DNA of 64,000 nt from Bettongia penicillata ogilbyi (GCA_023548195.1 JAJHZJ010000311.1:7604811-7668810); one strand, 5' to 3'. Positions 23,918 through 35,787 are shown, numbered from the stretch's first letter. Notes: generated by a model not told the origin, from the letters alone. Numbers and translations: made by a program.

Positions 23918-24085
23918 CTACCTCCTATAAGAGGACCCAAGCATTAATGCCTCCCTCCTAAAATTATCTTGCATTCATTTTTTACATATTTCGTATATAC
24001 TTACACACACACACACACACACACACACACCATAGTGCCTGGCACATAGTAAGAGATTAATAAGTTCTTGTTGACTGGTTTCACA
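23918..24085 (+). mobile_element. L2 3' end (continuation)
   Basis: 'ctcctaaaattatcttgcat' and 'gcctggcacatagtaagaga' complete the L2 that began at 22195. A CA repeat (24003-24030) is embedded. Confidence 0.8.
24003..24030. repeat. (AC)n microsatellite
   Basis: 14 AC units inside the L2 3' end. Confidence 0.95.
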
Positions 24086-24089
24086 GGTT

Positions 24090-24734
24090 CTTTCCCTATA
24101 TAAAGCCCATTTCATCATCCTCATATCCTTTTTACCACTTTTTCTCATTGGGTACCTATTCTGGGCATCTCCTTACACTGTACCTGTCTAGCCTGCTTTT
24201 ATGTAAAGCCATCTTTCACTTAGGTCTCCATTATAGCTTGCCTGCTAATATGAGTAAAGAATTCATTCTAATTTGCTAATTGGCATCACAAGTAACATGT
24301 ACATACTAACAGCCTGACTGCACAGGCTATCCCACCATGTCTAGATTCCTCTTGAAGCTGGCCCCCAAGGATCAACTGAAGTACTACATAATTCAAACTA
24401 TCTTTCCCACAGCTGGTACCCTACACTAAAATGTATTTGTATTGATTTTATGCTTCTAGTTTAATGTATAACAAAAATGTCAAGACTGATATAATTCACC
24501 TGCTATTCATACAAGGATTTAACATTGAGCATTTCAATAGTCAAGGTCAAAGTTAGAGAATTCTACAAAATGATTCTCAGCACCTTCTGCCCCACTTTCT
24601 AAGCCAGGCTGGGACCATCCTTGCAGAAGCAAAAGAAGGACACCAGGACTAAGACCAGTTTTGTATTTTTTGCTTCAAAGGTTGCCATGGCTGAATAATT
24701 CACCACAAATGGCTGCCTACTGGTCATGGTCCCT
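24090..24734. other. Gene-free stretch, no repeat recognised
   Basis: Slightly richer in GC than its surroundings. A short ATG frame at 24337 was looked at as a possible retrocopy but not recognised. Confidence 0.45.
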
Positions 24735-24980
24735 CTGGCCTTCGTTCTGCTCAATTACCTACTTTATATTTCTTGGCTACCACAAAAGGTGCTACAATAT
24801 TGTGGTCTACATGAGACCTTTTTGTTTCCAACCTCCTTGATTCCTATGGGATCTCTGGGTCAAAGGATGTGGACATTTTAGTTAATTATTTAGTACAATT
24901 GGAAATTGTGGTACCAACAGTATATGAAAGAACTGCTTTTCTGTATTTCCTCCAACATTACTTTTAGCAACCAAAACATA
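24735..24980 (-). mobile_element. L1 ORF2 fragment, reverse strand
   Basis: 'cttggctaccacaaaaggtg', 'gatctctgggtcaaaggatg' and 'gtatttcctccaacatt' are the reverse complement of the ORF2 C-terminal region. One of the few L1 pieces on the ACVR2A sense strand. Confidence 0.75.
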
Positions 24981-25754
24981 CTAAGAGGGCAAAAAAAGCC
25001 CTGTGCTTCTAAGTAAATGCTAAAAGAGTATATTTAGTCTGAAGTTCACAATAGGCACTTAAATGCTGGTTGTAATAAAACTCATCAAAAAGATTCTATA
25101 TAGATTTTTCCCAACAATATAAGTTCAGGAAATTGTCCTTAGGTTACCCTTAAAAATCTCCTTTTGCTGAATTTGTTTTAAAAAAGAAGATATTAATTTA
25201 TTTCACTATCTGAAAGCCTTTTGAGGTAAAGGGAAAGATTCATGCTGATGCTCTCTGTATGTGCATATATACATATTACACAATGTTAGATATTCTGATG
25301 AATTTTTGATTAGAGATAAAAGCCATGGTATCTCTTCCTTTAGAAATTTTTCAGTAACTGTAGGAGGACTGAACTGAAACCATCTTTGAAAGAGATATGA
25401 ATTAAATGATTTCCCAGACCAATTGATAACACACTATATACTGCAGAGAAAAGTAACTAGGAGAGTGGAAGTGAAAACTATTTAACAATTAACTTGAGTA
25501 GTATTAAGATCACTGGCATTTATTCAGCATTGATCACAGGAAGATAATTCATTACCATTACACTAATATTACATTAAATACTTCATTATGCGGCATTTTG
25601 AGGTAATAAGAAGTGCTAAAGTCATGGTTAACTGTGATGTTTAACAAAGTAACATTATATTACGCCATACATGTAGGAAGTACTTCTTAACAGCTACTCG
25701 TCTTAAAGAGGCCAGGTGACAAAAATAAAATCTAAAATTTCAATTGAATCACTT
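24981..25754. other. Gene-free stretch, no repeat recognised
   Basis: AT-rich, unassigned intronic sequence. Confidence 0.5.
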
Positions 25755-26165
25755 GGTTAGGGTAGGAAGAGAACAGAAGCAGATATCTGGGAAGGAAAAT
25801 ATCTGCAAAGGCTTCATGGAAGAACAAGGACTTGATCTGGGCAAGTACAGAGGAATGAAATTCCAGAGAAAACAGGGAATATAAACAAAGGTACAAAAAT
25901 GTGAATGAATATGGCTTAGTTGAGGGGCAGTAAGGAGAATATTCTGGCTGGGATGGAAGATATATTGATAAGGATTTGATTTGAAAGTCAAAGATATAAT
26001 ACCCCTATGACATATCTTACACACTTTATAAACCTTAAACAGTAGAAATCTTATAACAAAAACAGTTTTACAAAAATTAATCTGATAGCCCTGTGAAAAA
26101 GACCAGAGGATTGAAAATAAAGGCTAGGCAGCCAATTAGGAAGCTGTGATAATCCTGGTGTTTGA
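25755..26165 (-). mobile_element. L2 fragment, reverse strand
   Basis: Purine-rich reverse L2: 'gcttcatggaagaacaagg', 'gaatgaaattccagagaaaa', and near the end 'caattaggaagctgtgataa' plus 'tcctggtg'. Confidence 0.65.
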
Positions 26166-26189
26166 ATGTGACATATATAACACAGTACA

Positions 26190-26335
26190 GTGATGATGCC
26201 CAAATCAGACAACATGGGTTTAAATCTCACCTTTGATATTTATTGCCTCAGTTTCCTCAACTGAAGAATGAGGGGGCAAGACATGAGCTTCTGAAGTCCT
26301 TTCCAGCTCTAAGTCTATGAACCCATGATTGAGTT
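26190..26335 (+). mobile_element. SINE (MIR-related, CAGCTCTAA tail)
   Basis: 'gggtttaaatctcacctttg', 'tgcctcagtttcctcaactg' and a tail reading 'gtcctttccagctctaagtc', the plus-strand form of the group seen reversed at 2103. Confidence 0.7.
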
Positions 26336-26544
26336 TTAATTCAAATATAGTACATCAGGATCAAAACTATGGTCACTTCCCTCAAGGTTCTAAAGCTTTA
26401 GAAAATAGAGTTGTTGACATGATGGAAAATATTCACTCAGTGTCTAAGTTTACCGTTAAATCAAAGGCAACTTTAGATTTACATTTTTAACACTTCCTTT
26501 CCCCAAAGATATAAAAAGAAAAGGATTTTTAATGGTAGGCTTGT

Positions 26545-27060
26545 TCTTTCTTTTACAATGGCAAAGAATTGAAAATTGTGGGAGTGTACACCAATTGGAG
26601 AATGGCTAAACAAGTTATGGCACGTGTATATGATGAAATACTATTGTGCTCTAAGAAATGATCAGTGGCAATTTCAGAGAAACTTGTGAAGATTTGTAGG
26701 AAATGATGCAATGAAATGAGCAGTTTATACAATAATATTACTATAAAGAAAAACAAATATGAAAGATTTTATAACTTTGATCATGCAATCACCAACCAGT
26801 GTTCCAGAGGGCTCATCATGATCCAACATGTTACCTCCTGAAAGAGAGGTGATGGAATTGGGGTGAAGATTGAGTCATATTCTTTCCAGATAAGGGCAAT
26901 GGAGGTACATTTGTTTTATTTGCATATACATGTTTCCAACATTGCAAAGGGTAGGGGTGCTTTTTATTTCTTAGTGCAGTGGCAGGTGGTGAGAAGAAGT
27001 AGGAGGGAGAAAAGACAGATTTTTACCAAGTAAAAATAAAGTTAATTTAAAAAGAGATCT
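26545..27060 (+). mobile_element. L1 3' end fragment
   Basis: 'gcaaagaattgaaaattgtg', 'caattggagaatggctaaac', 'tactattgtgctctaagaaa', and a 3' UTR ending 'aagtaaaaataaagttaatt'. Confidence 0.85.
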
Positions 27061-27084
27061 TTGTGAATTCAGGAAGTTCAGGGG

Positions 27085-27195
27085 AATTTCAGCTCAAGGA
27101 AGTGATCAGAAGAGGTGAGAGTAGAGGAAGTAAAGGCAATAACAGTAGACAGCTTTTTCCAGGAGTTTGTGAAAGATAAAAGAAATACAAACAGG
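27085..27195 (-). mobile_element. L2 fragment, reverse strand
   Basis: 'acagtagacagctttttcca' and 'ggagtttgtgaaagataaaa' match the reverse strand of the L2 region before the RT core. Confidence 0.5.
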
Positions 27196-27206
27196 TCCAA
27201 ATGAAG

Positions 27207-27485
27207 TGGAACAGATAGGTGGCTCAGTGAACACAGCACTGAGCATGAAGTCAGGAAATTCTTAGTTCAAATCTGGCCTGCAACACTAGCTGTGTGACTC
27301 TGGGGAAGTCACTAATCACCTATGTTTGCCTCCATTTCCTCATCTTTAAAATGTAGATAATAATTTTAACTTCCTCCCAAGGTTACCGTGAATATAATTA
27401 GCTAATAATTTTCAAGCATTTAGCAAGGTGATCAACACACAGTGTTATACAAATATTAGCTATCATCATCATTATAATAATAATT
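27207..27485 (+). mobile_element. CORE-SINE, nearly full length
   Basis: Head 'agataggtggctcagtgaac', 'gttcaaatctggcctgcaac', core 'ctgtgtgactctggggaagt', then 'catttcctcatctttaaaat' and the 'attagctatcatcatcatta' tail. Confidence 0.85.
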
Positions 27486-27489
27486 ATCA

Positions 27490-29038
27490 CGATTATTTGA
27501 ATTGCCAATATTAATATTATACGGAAAAGTTAGAAATGGAAATATACAATGAAAAAAATAAATTTTAATTTTTTTAATGTAACATAACAGTAAAGGATAA
27601 GAAAAATGATTCCTGATTCAAGCTTTTTATAAAAAGGATAATTTAAAAAGCACCAAATACTGTACCTAAAGATAAACCTATGCTGACAATGTGACAAAAA
27701 TGTTATTATTTTTGTTTATTTTAGCAGTATAGACTCAACTATCTTCTTTTCCATTAGTATTTTTTAGTATATGCTGGTAGGTTCTTTAGCGATATCTCAG
27801 CAAATTTTCATGCTCATATTCTTACACAATGAACAAGAATACTTGGAAAACCTGGGCATTAACTAAAATCAGTAATACTTTAAAAACAATATTATTGTCC
27901 TGGTAATATTTTTTACCAGCTGGACTAAAACAGTTTGAAAACTTGTGTTTAAAAACAGCTTTATTCACCCATGCTTTCTTACCTAAATACCAAAGAATTG
28001 GAAGTAATTGATGGTTGTAGCCTTTCAGAGCTAGAGTTTGAAGAGCAACAAATAACCATTGGTTTTCACTTAAAATTCCCTTCTCTATTACCTCCCACTA
28101 AAAGTGTTAGGTGATATTCAGAAACTTTAAATCTAGGCTGAGTTTTTTTCTTAATTAGAAATATAAGTTCTAGATGACATTCCTTTCTAGAATAAACCTG
28201 TTTCACTAGCATTAAAATTTTGTTGATGAGTCCATGGACCTTTTTTCAATCACTTTCTTCAAAACATGAAGATATTTACTTAACCTCATCTGCACTGGCC
28301 ATCTCTCTATTAATTTTAATGTTATGCAACTGAATTCAAATTTTGAAGTCATGAAACACCATTTTTAGTAAAAGTTTCACTATCCATTTCATTTCTATAT
28401 TCTTTCACCGAGTTAAATAAATTCAAAGGTTTTGTCTGAATGGCTGCTCTGCGAAGAGGAATGAATTCTTTTTATTACACTCTTCAATTTATACAACTAA
28501 AAGACATTCCATTATACACTATAACATTTCTACTCATAGCTATTTGCAAACCACAAAAAGAAAATACAATGTTGGCTTTTTCTTTTATTTTGTTTGTATT
28601 TTATATTCCTCCATATTACAGATTCAAATACTGAGATATCTCTTCCTACTTTAGAGATGCTATGACCACATTCAGGTCATTGAATTACATCAAATTTCTG
28701 TTCAAATCTAATAAGTTTCTTCTTTTTTTGTGCTGGTATTGTTTCCATCTGAAATATTCTTCTTTTTGTCCATCTTATTAGGAGCGCTATAAAAAAAAAG
28801 AATTAACCTACAGCTAGAAATATGGTACACAGCAGCATATCACATCCATACAAGATAATAGGTAAGTACAGACTGATAACATAGCAGCATGTTAAGAACC
28901 CCTGACTAGCTTGCATTACCTGAATTTTGGCTCATGCTAAAAGTGACTGGTATCACTTTATAATTTGCATTAAATTGAATTTCCCATCATTCTAATTTGC
29001 ATTAATAATGACCTAGTTGTACAGGATGGCAGGTAGGA
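27490..29038. other. Gene-free, transposon-poor stretch
   Basis: 1.5 kb of AT-rich sequence without a recognisable transposon or exon; contains T-rich stretches such as 28719-28728. Confidence 0.5.
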
Positions 29039-29039
29039 A

Positions 29040-29415
29040 GAACGGTGGGGTTACGTGATGGGGGAAACCTGAGCATGTCCGTAGGCATCAGGGAAAAAAG
29101 AAAGAGGAGAGAGAAGATTGTAAGAGGGATCTGTTCAAGGAGATGGGATAAGGTGGGATAAAGGTTTATAAAACCTTTACACAAGGTAACTTTGTCATAA
29201 AAGATGGCAAAGAGAAGGGCTACCTCTTCATCAGAAATTGGAGTAAAGGAGAGAATGGAGAATAATGTCTGGGGATTTTGACAGGGGAAGGGTTTAAAGA
29301 GAGAGTTTAATTTGAAGCAAGATCCTCAGACTGTGACGATAAGCAGAAGGGGCTGGATGGGAATGGTTAAAGAGAGAAAAGAAGGTTTGGAACAGCCAGT
29401 GTGTAGAATAATAGA
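29040..29415 (-). mobile_element. L2 fragment (before RT core), reverse strand
   Basis: 'gaaacctgagcatgtccgta' is the reverse complement of the segment encoding SAYKHAQVSPI, present in forward form near 6620. Purine-rich reverse L2 continues to about 29415. Confidence 0.65.
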
Positions 29416-29444
29416 AAAGGCTTGCTTTGCTGAACATGCTAGTT

Positions 29445-29622
29445 CAGAGTGCCTCCTGTGAAAATTATGTTGTATTTATTTTCTATGTTCTTATTATACA
29501 CATATGTTTGTCTCCTTCAATAGAATGTAAGCCCACTTCCTGTAGGCAGGGATCATTTCATTTTTGTCTTTCTATCTCTCAATGCCTAGCATATAACAGG
29601 TGTTTAACAAATGCTTAATTTA
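29445..29622 (+). mobile_element. L2 3' end
   Basis: 'aatagaatgtaagcccactt', 'ctgtaggcagggatcatttc', 'atgcctagcatataacaggt' and 'aacaaatgcttaattt'. Confidence 0.85.
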
Positions 29623-29694
29623 TTTTTTTTAAAAAGACAATGCCGCTCTATACTCGCTTTCATTAATAAATATAACATAAACTAGTATTGCTAA

Positions 29695-29875
29695 AAATAT
29701 ATTTATCTACTCAAAAACCTTCAATGGCTTTCCATTTTCTACCCCAAAAAATATAAATTCTTGATTCTGGCAATCAAAACCCTCCACCAATTGATTCCTA
29801 CTTTCTTTTCCAGCCTTTTCCCATATTACTACCAAAATTATGTTTTTAATGCTATACCAATCAAATTACCATGGG
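29695..29875 (+). mobile_element. L2 ORF2 fragment
   Basis: 'aaaccttcaatggctttcca' and 'tccagccttttcccatatta' match the forward L2 C-terminal region. Confidence 0.55.
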
Positions 29876-29934
29876 GATACTTTACATAAACTTATTTTAA
29901 AAGGGAAAAAAAAGACAAAGACTCCAAGAAGACA

Positions 29935-30160
29935 AAATCAAAAGAGAATAGAGTTCAAATCTCTCACCTCCCATACGGATTAACCCTCTGACCATAGAGA
30001 AGTCACAATTTCTTTGAGTCCCTGTTTCTACAGCTTTAAAACAAGGATGAGAGTAATTGTAGAATCCTTCTCCATGGATTATTAATAGGATCAGATGAGT
30101 TTGTGTATGTAAAATGCTTTGCAAAATTATATGTTAGAAATTATTATTTTATAACTATTT
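29935..30160 (+). mobile_element. CORE-SINE (MIR-like)
   Basis: 'gagttcaaatctctcacctc', 'gagtccctgtttctacagc', 'aataggatcagatgagtttg' and 'aaaatgctttgcaaaattat'. Confidence 0.65.
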
Positions 30161-30282
30161 GTGCAATTTTTCATTGTTAACAGGTCACAGTTTAATCTTG
30201 CCCACCATATAATACTTTATGACCTACAACTCTATTTTTCAAGAGCCCCAGGTACTCCATGACTTTGATCCATACAGCACCC

Positions 30283-30356
30283 AGAATGATGATGTTAAAA
30301 TGTTAATGATAATTAAGTGTTAAATGATGTTAAAAGTTAAAATGATGTTAAAAACA
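30283..30356. repeat. Degenerate tandem repeat, gatgttaaaat-type units
   Basis: Units of about 10-20 bases built on 'aaatgatgttaaaa' recur four to five times with changes. Confidence 0.75.
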
Positions 30357-30582
30357 TTGGGAGAGTGTTTCAGGAAGAAGCCTGGGTTCATCAAAAGCAC
30401 TACATAATTTCCCAAATGCAATCTAGACCATTCTCCTCCTGTTCAATTCTGGCCCCATCCATTGTTCACATTTACTGCCCAAAATATTGGTACTAGTGGA
30501 TCACATCTATAGGGCTGATTATTGAACTACATACTTTAGTCTGGATCTCAAGTGTTCTTCATCAGAAGATATTACCAAGCCA

Positions 30583-30650
30583 AGTCAATAAGCACTGATT
30601 AAGCACTGACTCCATACCAAGCACGGAGGACAGTCAAGTATCAAAAGAAA
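30583..30650 (-). mobile_element. L2 3' tip, reverse strand
   Basis: 'gtcaataagcactgattaag' and 'cactgactccataccaagca' are a diverged reverse L2 terminus. Confidence 0.55.
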
Positions 30651-31379
30651 GGATTAATCAACTGGACAGCTCCCATCTGCTCCACTAATATCCATACAAT
30701 GTCAGTACATGTAGAGGCATGCCACCCACAACATCAGGAAGTCTCCTCACATTAGATTTACAGAATTTTTCAGGAAAAGAAAGCATGTAGAACCATAACA
30801 ATGAGATCACAGGTCCATAGTAACAAAGTATAATTAGATCTTGTTTTCATACCTTTTAAAAAGTCATAATGGTACTACAAATGGTTCACAAAAGAAGAAC
30901 CAAAATTGATCAAGGAGGTAGAGCTGAATTATTAAAAACTGGGGAAAAAATCAGGCCTCTTCAAAACAAAAAGACAGAGAAGATATGAATAAAATCTATA
31001 GTATCATGAAATTTAAAAAGTAAATAGAAGTTTTAAAAATATACTTATGACTCATTTTCCAATATTAAAAGATTAGGTAAAATTGAAATCACTGAAGTTT
31101 AGATGAAAAAATTTTTAATTTTAACTGACATTTTCCATACCTTAGTAAGTAAAACATTCAACTTAATTCTTCTTTAATGACTCAGTTATGATTTTATGAT
31201 CATACAAAATCTTTCCTATTTCATGTATTTAAAATTATTTATCTTTCATAATTACTTACATCTCTTATTTGATTAAAAATTTACCAACCTCAACTCCTAA
31301 TCCCCCAGTCACAGAAAGGTACCTGATTTAGTTTCCTTCTAATTATTTTCTGTTTTAGAAAATGAAATTTAAATTGAGG
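30651..31379. other. Gene-free stretch, no repeat recognised
   Basis: AT-rich; the right end may already be diverged L1 on the reverse strand. Confidence 0.4.
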
Positions 31380-32095
31380 TGACATATCCATTCTGAGTTT
31401 GTGGTACATAGTATAAACTTGGCAGTGTAAGTCTAATTTCTGCCAAACTGCTTTCCAATCACTGAAGCAATTCTGGTGAATTAAGAAGTTCTATCTTAAG
31501 TAAAGCTTTCAGATTTATCAATTACCAAGTTTCTGAGATCACTTATTTCTGATTCTTCTTGGTCTATTGTGATTCACTGATCTGCTACTTTTTCAAAATT
31601 TTTAACCACTACCAGATAGTTTTTGCTATTACTGCTTTATAATATAGTTTGAGTTCTAGAAGTAATATTTCCCCTCCGTTCCTTATTTTTCATTATTTCT
31701 CTTTATATTCTAAACCTTTGTTCCTTCAAAAAAAAGTTTATTACACTATTTAGCTATGTAAATTACCCCCTGAGAATGTGATTGGCATAATAATAAATCT
31801 GTGAGTTAAATCTCAGTAATACTGAGTAATAACTCAGTAATACTCCACTACTTTGGTGGAGCCCAGTCTTGAGCACAGAATATCCCCTCCAACTTACTTA
31901 AGTTGCTCTTTTTTTAAAGATTATTTTGTAATTCTGTCTATATAAGTATCAAAGCATGTTTTGGTAGAATCACTTCCAGATATTGTATGCAATTAGTAGC
32001 TCTTTTGAATAGATCTTCCCTTTCTATTATTCCCACTGGATTTATTATTCTTATATAGAAATACTGTTGATTTTTGTAAGTTTGTTCTGCATGAA
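31380..32095 (-). mobile_element. L1 ORF2 RT region, reverse strand (inverted 5' part)
   Basis: 'tgatctgctactttttcaaa', 'ttgctattactgctttataa', 'tagtttgagttctagaagta' and 'ttttggtagaatcacttcca' match the reverse complement of the ORF2 polymerase region. It abuts forward L1 at 32096 and is best read as the inverted 5' part of that insertion. Confidence 0.7.
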
Positions 32096-33025
32096 AAAAC
32101 TAATCAAAATAGAGTAAGAAGTGAAACAGCTGACTGGAAAGAAAACACTGTATTGCTATCTCTGATAAAGGCCTAATATAACCAAGACATACAGACAACT
32201 AACGAAAATATGTAAGGCCTAAGGTCGAGCAGGTAAATGTTCAAAAGAATGACGCACTGTCAACAATCACATGAAAGAATGGTGTCAAACCAAAGTAAAA
32301 GAAAATTAATCAAATTAACTCTGAAGTTTCACTCAGTCAATGTTGGAAAGACTGTGGAAAGACAGAGACACTAATGTACTAATGGTGGAGTTGATATTTG
32401 GCCCCACCTCTTTAGAAAGTATAATTTGTAATTATGTGAAGTAAATAAAATGTTTCTATTGTAGGACCTAGAGAGTTCACTGGTAAGTATAAACCACAAG
32501 AAGAACAATGAAAAAAGAAAGGTCCCATATAGACCAAAATATATGGCAATAAGTTTTTGAATTAGAGAATTGGAAACATAGATTGCCATCAGTTAAGGAG
32601 TAGCTAAACAAGCTACTTGAATATGTACATGAATATAACAGATGCGCAATAAGAAATGAGAAATACAAGAAGCAGGGTTAAACCTATGTAAACTGATAAC
32701 AAACTAAAGCAGAACAAGGAAATCAATATTTATCACAAAAACAACGAGGTAAATGCAAAAAAAGGCAAAATAATCAAAATATAATATCCTGAAATTATAA
32801 CTAAATATGGTCCCAAAGAAAGGACGTGAAAAAGTTATCTCCCTTGTTTTTTTGCAAGGTGAAAAACACTACATCTAATAGACTTTTTGATATGTTAGTT
32901 TTGTTGGGCCACTTTTCCTTCTTTTTTATTCTGAGAGACAGCTGGGGACAGGAGATGGTAAAAAGATACATTAGGAAATGACAGGGATGTAAATATAAAA
33001 GAAATAATCATTATTTTTTAAAGGG
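32096..33025 (+). mobile_element. L1 ORF2 C-terminal part and 3' UTR
   Basis: 'gataaaggcctaatataacc', 'acatgaaagaatggtgtcaa', 'gaattagagaattggaaaca' and 'gcgcaataagaaatgagaaa', then a degraded 3' UTR with an A-rich end. More diverged than the copies at 22861 and 42115. Confidence 0.75.
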
Positions 33026-33287
33026 GATGTAACAACAAGTTCTGAATGAGAAAAGAAGCAGTTTCCAATAGGTAAAAATAAGTAAGTTTCAACTATTTAA
33101 CTACGTGATATTTATTTGGGTTACTCAGAGGCCTTTTAAATGAATTTTAAAAAAATTTTTTCTCTTTCCCCAAAGTAAATTCCCACTGAAAAATGTTTTC
33201 CTAAGAAACAGGTTGTTCTTATAGATCCTACCTCAAATACAACTGAATACACAGATCAGTAAAATGGTAATAAGTGGAACTAGATCC

Positions 33288-33372
33288 AACAGAATATCAG
33301 TTCTTTGAGGGCAGGAATAGTTTTATTTTTTACTTTCACTTCCCAACCCCTAGCACAGTGCCTGGTACAGAT
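33288..33372 (+). mobile_element. L2 3' tip
   Basis: 'atcagttctttgagggcagg' and 'cctagcacagtgcctggtac' are the final L2 bases, cut off where a SINE starts. Confidence 0.8.
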
Positions 33373-33500
33373 ATGGCAGCCAGGGGGCCTAGTGAATAGA
33401 GAATTAGATTTGGAATCAAGGTAAACTAATCTATTTCAATCTCAGTTTCATCATCTACAAAAGGGGAAGAAATAATAAGTCAGTTCTGCTATAAAGCTAG
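33373..33500 (+). mobile_element. SINE, partial
   Basis: Diverged head ('cagccagggggcctagtgaa', 'gaattagatttggaatcaag') followed by 'ctcagtttcatcatctacaa'. Confidence 0.6.
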
Positions 33501-33764
33501 TTTTGAAAACATAAATTTGTTCTAATTAGATTGATATAATTCATGAAATAATTTCAGCATAACATGAATTTCTTGCTTGCTTGTGAGCCATTTTGTCCTC
33601 AAAGAGCAAGAATGAAGAAAATCATGTCATTTGACAATAACTCACATGATGCAACCCTTCTGAAGCCCAATTCCATGAGCAATATCAGGTCTTTTTCAAG
33701 ATGATAGTTTTTTTCAAGGTAGCATTTTTTAAGGCATCATGTAAGTACCACTTTTACTGAATAT

Positions 33765-34112
33765 CTTCTGGTGAAGTCGGAGTTGTGGGCAGAGGCCATA
33801 TAGTTTGTACCCACACACACACTCAACCTCCACTGTCTCCTCCTTCTGCCACAGCTGCTGCCCCTGGGAACCTGGACACAAGCCAAACAGCAGCCTGAGG
33901 CCAAGAACAGACTACTAATAATTTTAGTATTTATGTATTTCTTGACCATTTAGCAATGTATAAAACCGTGCTATGATTTTTTAATTAGATTCCTATCTTT
34001 TCTTATGGAGTATTTTATCCCTAACCCTGTTTTTCCAATTAGTCTTGTGGTTTTTATTGAAGGATTTTGCAAGCTGTAATTATTTTTAGGAAGAAACAGA
34101 CTATATTGTGTT
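33765..34112 (+). repeat. Unclassified dispersed repeat, copy 2
   Basis: Aligns by eye with 12855-13200 over at least 230 bases: 'gccaaacagcagcctgagg', 'tatttatgtatttcttgacc', 'aaaaccgtgctatgatttt', 'agtcttgtggtttttattg', 'ggaagaaacagactatatt'. Family unknown to me. Confidence 0.6.
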
Positions 34113-34117
34113 ATAGG

Positions 34118-34255
34118 AGAATGGACTAACCTGCTTCCACAGCACTGTTATGAGGTTCTAATGAAATAATTTATGTAAAATGCTTTGCAAACCATGAAGT
34201 ACTATGTAAATACTAGATATTTTATTACTACCAATAAATGCTTATTGAATTAATG
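34118..34255 (+). mobile_element. SINE 3' part with LINE-like tail
   Basis: 'cactgttatgaggttctaat', 'aaaatgctttgcaaaccatg' and then 'aataaatgcttattgaatta'. Confidence 0.55.
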
Positions 34256-34442
34256 GATCTTTTTTTACTTTGCCTTATTATTACGACTATGTTAAACAAC
34301 TTCTTTTTCCCATCCCCATACTTTAAAGTCCTAATTTAGCATACATTATACATGGCGGTTGTACTTTAAGTTTTGACTAAAGTTACCCAGTTAAATATTT
34401 AAGAAATATGTTGTTTGTAATAATCCTCTAAGTGAATCAAAC

Positions 34443-34695
34443 AAAGGTGGCACAGTGTGATAGTGTACCGATCCTGAAGTCAAGAAGACTGATCTTCATG
34501 AGTTCAAATATGGCCTCAGACACTTACTAGCTTTGCAACCCTAGGCAAGTCACTTAACCCTGTTTGCCTCAGTTCAGCATCTATAAAATGAGCTGGAGAA
34601 GGAAATGGCAAACCACTGAAGTATCTTTGCCAAGAAAAGCCCATATGAGGTCACAAAGAGTCAGATGGTGCTGAAATGCATGAATAACAAAATCA
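34443..34695 (+). mobile_element. CORE-SINE (MAR1-like), full length
   Basis: The cleanest copy of the type: head 'ggtggcacagtgtgatagtg', 'gttcaaatatggcctcagac', core 'aggcaagtcacttaaccctg', and the tail 'gagctggagaaggaaatggc' then 'gtcacaaagagtcagatggt'. Confidence 0.9.
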
Positions 34696-35014
34696 AATTT
34701 CCTTTATTCTTCAGAGATCTGGGGACAGAACTATTTTCCCAATCAAAAACTGGGTTCACTTGTAGTGTCCTGACCACTCACGATTACAATTAATATCCCT
34801 GGACCAAAAAGAAGCTAGAAGGAACAGAATAAACCTCAGAATTTGGCATCACTTCTCTTCTATACCTACTAGTATGACTATCCTCAATTTTGATTTCCCA
34901 GAACTTCACCCACCTATCTATCTATGACTAATCCTTCTTGACTTTAACTCTCCTAGTTAACTTACCCTATCTGAACTAGGGACCCAGATGATCCTTTCAG
35001 ACCTGTCTACAACG

Positions 35015-35400
35015 AAAATCTTAACAATTTAAGCTGGAAGTGTCCTTGAAGGTCATCTAATTCAACACCTACTGGAAAAAGGAATCCTCTCTACATCTCT
35101 AACAACTGGTCATTCACCCTGCACTCTACGACCTCAATTAATAGGGAACTCATTACCTTTCAAGTTTGGGGGGGATCATTGCTACATTTAGAAAGTTCAC
35201 CTTTATAATCCAACAAAATCTGCCCCCTAGTAATTTTCACCCATTTGTTCTTGTTCTGCCCTATACTTAAAACATCTCCTTATTCAAATATTTGAAGACT
35301 ACAATATTAACTGAAGTCTTCTTTTCTACAAGTTAACTATGAAGAGTTGCTTCAGCCAACACTTATATGTCACTGCTTCCAACTCTTTTACCATGCGTCC
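35015..35400 (-). mobile_element. L3/CR1 3' part, reverse strand
   Basis: 'gtccttgaaggtcatctaat', 'aacttatatgtcactgcttc' and 'tgttcttgttctgccctata' follow the reverse strand of the L3 3' region also seen from 36535. Confidence 0.7.
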
Positions 35401-35689
35401 TAGGTCATCCTCATTTTCATCCTGCCCACTTTCTACCCTCACTTAAACTGGGCCTCCTGAGATTTATCCAGTAAGACCTAAGAGACTCAGTTCTGAACTT
35501 CCTAGGACCACACGACCTCATCTTCACCCTAGTCATGCCATCACACCCCCACCCTTTTTTATCTCTTGTTCTAGGAGCTATAATCAATAGTAACATTTTT
35601 TCTGGAAAAAGGATGCCTTTTCTAGAGGCAATAGTACTATCAATTGACCACCCTATTATTTCATCCACCATCTCTATGACTTTCTAGAC

Positions 35690-35787
35690 CAAAACACCCT
35701 TCCCTGGTCACCACTCTTCTATATGTAACATCTCTCCCTAACAGAATGTGAGATCTTTGTTTAAGCACTTAATAAAATGCTTCTCAA
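35690..35787 (+). mobile_element. L2 3' tip
   Basis: 'ccctaacagaatgtgagatc' and 'aagcacttaataaaatgctt' resemble a diverged L2 end. Confidence 0.5.

Noticed and set aside
24320..24720. Possible processed pseudogene starting with an ATG frame at 24337
   Set aside because: The short frame and later fragments match no protein I can name, and no poly-A tail or target duplication was seen.
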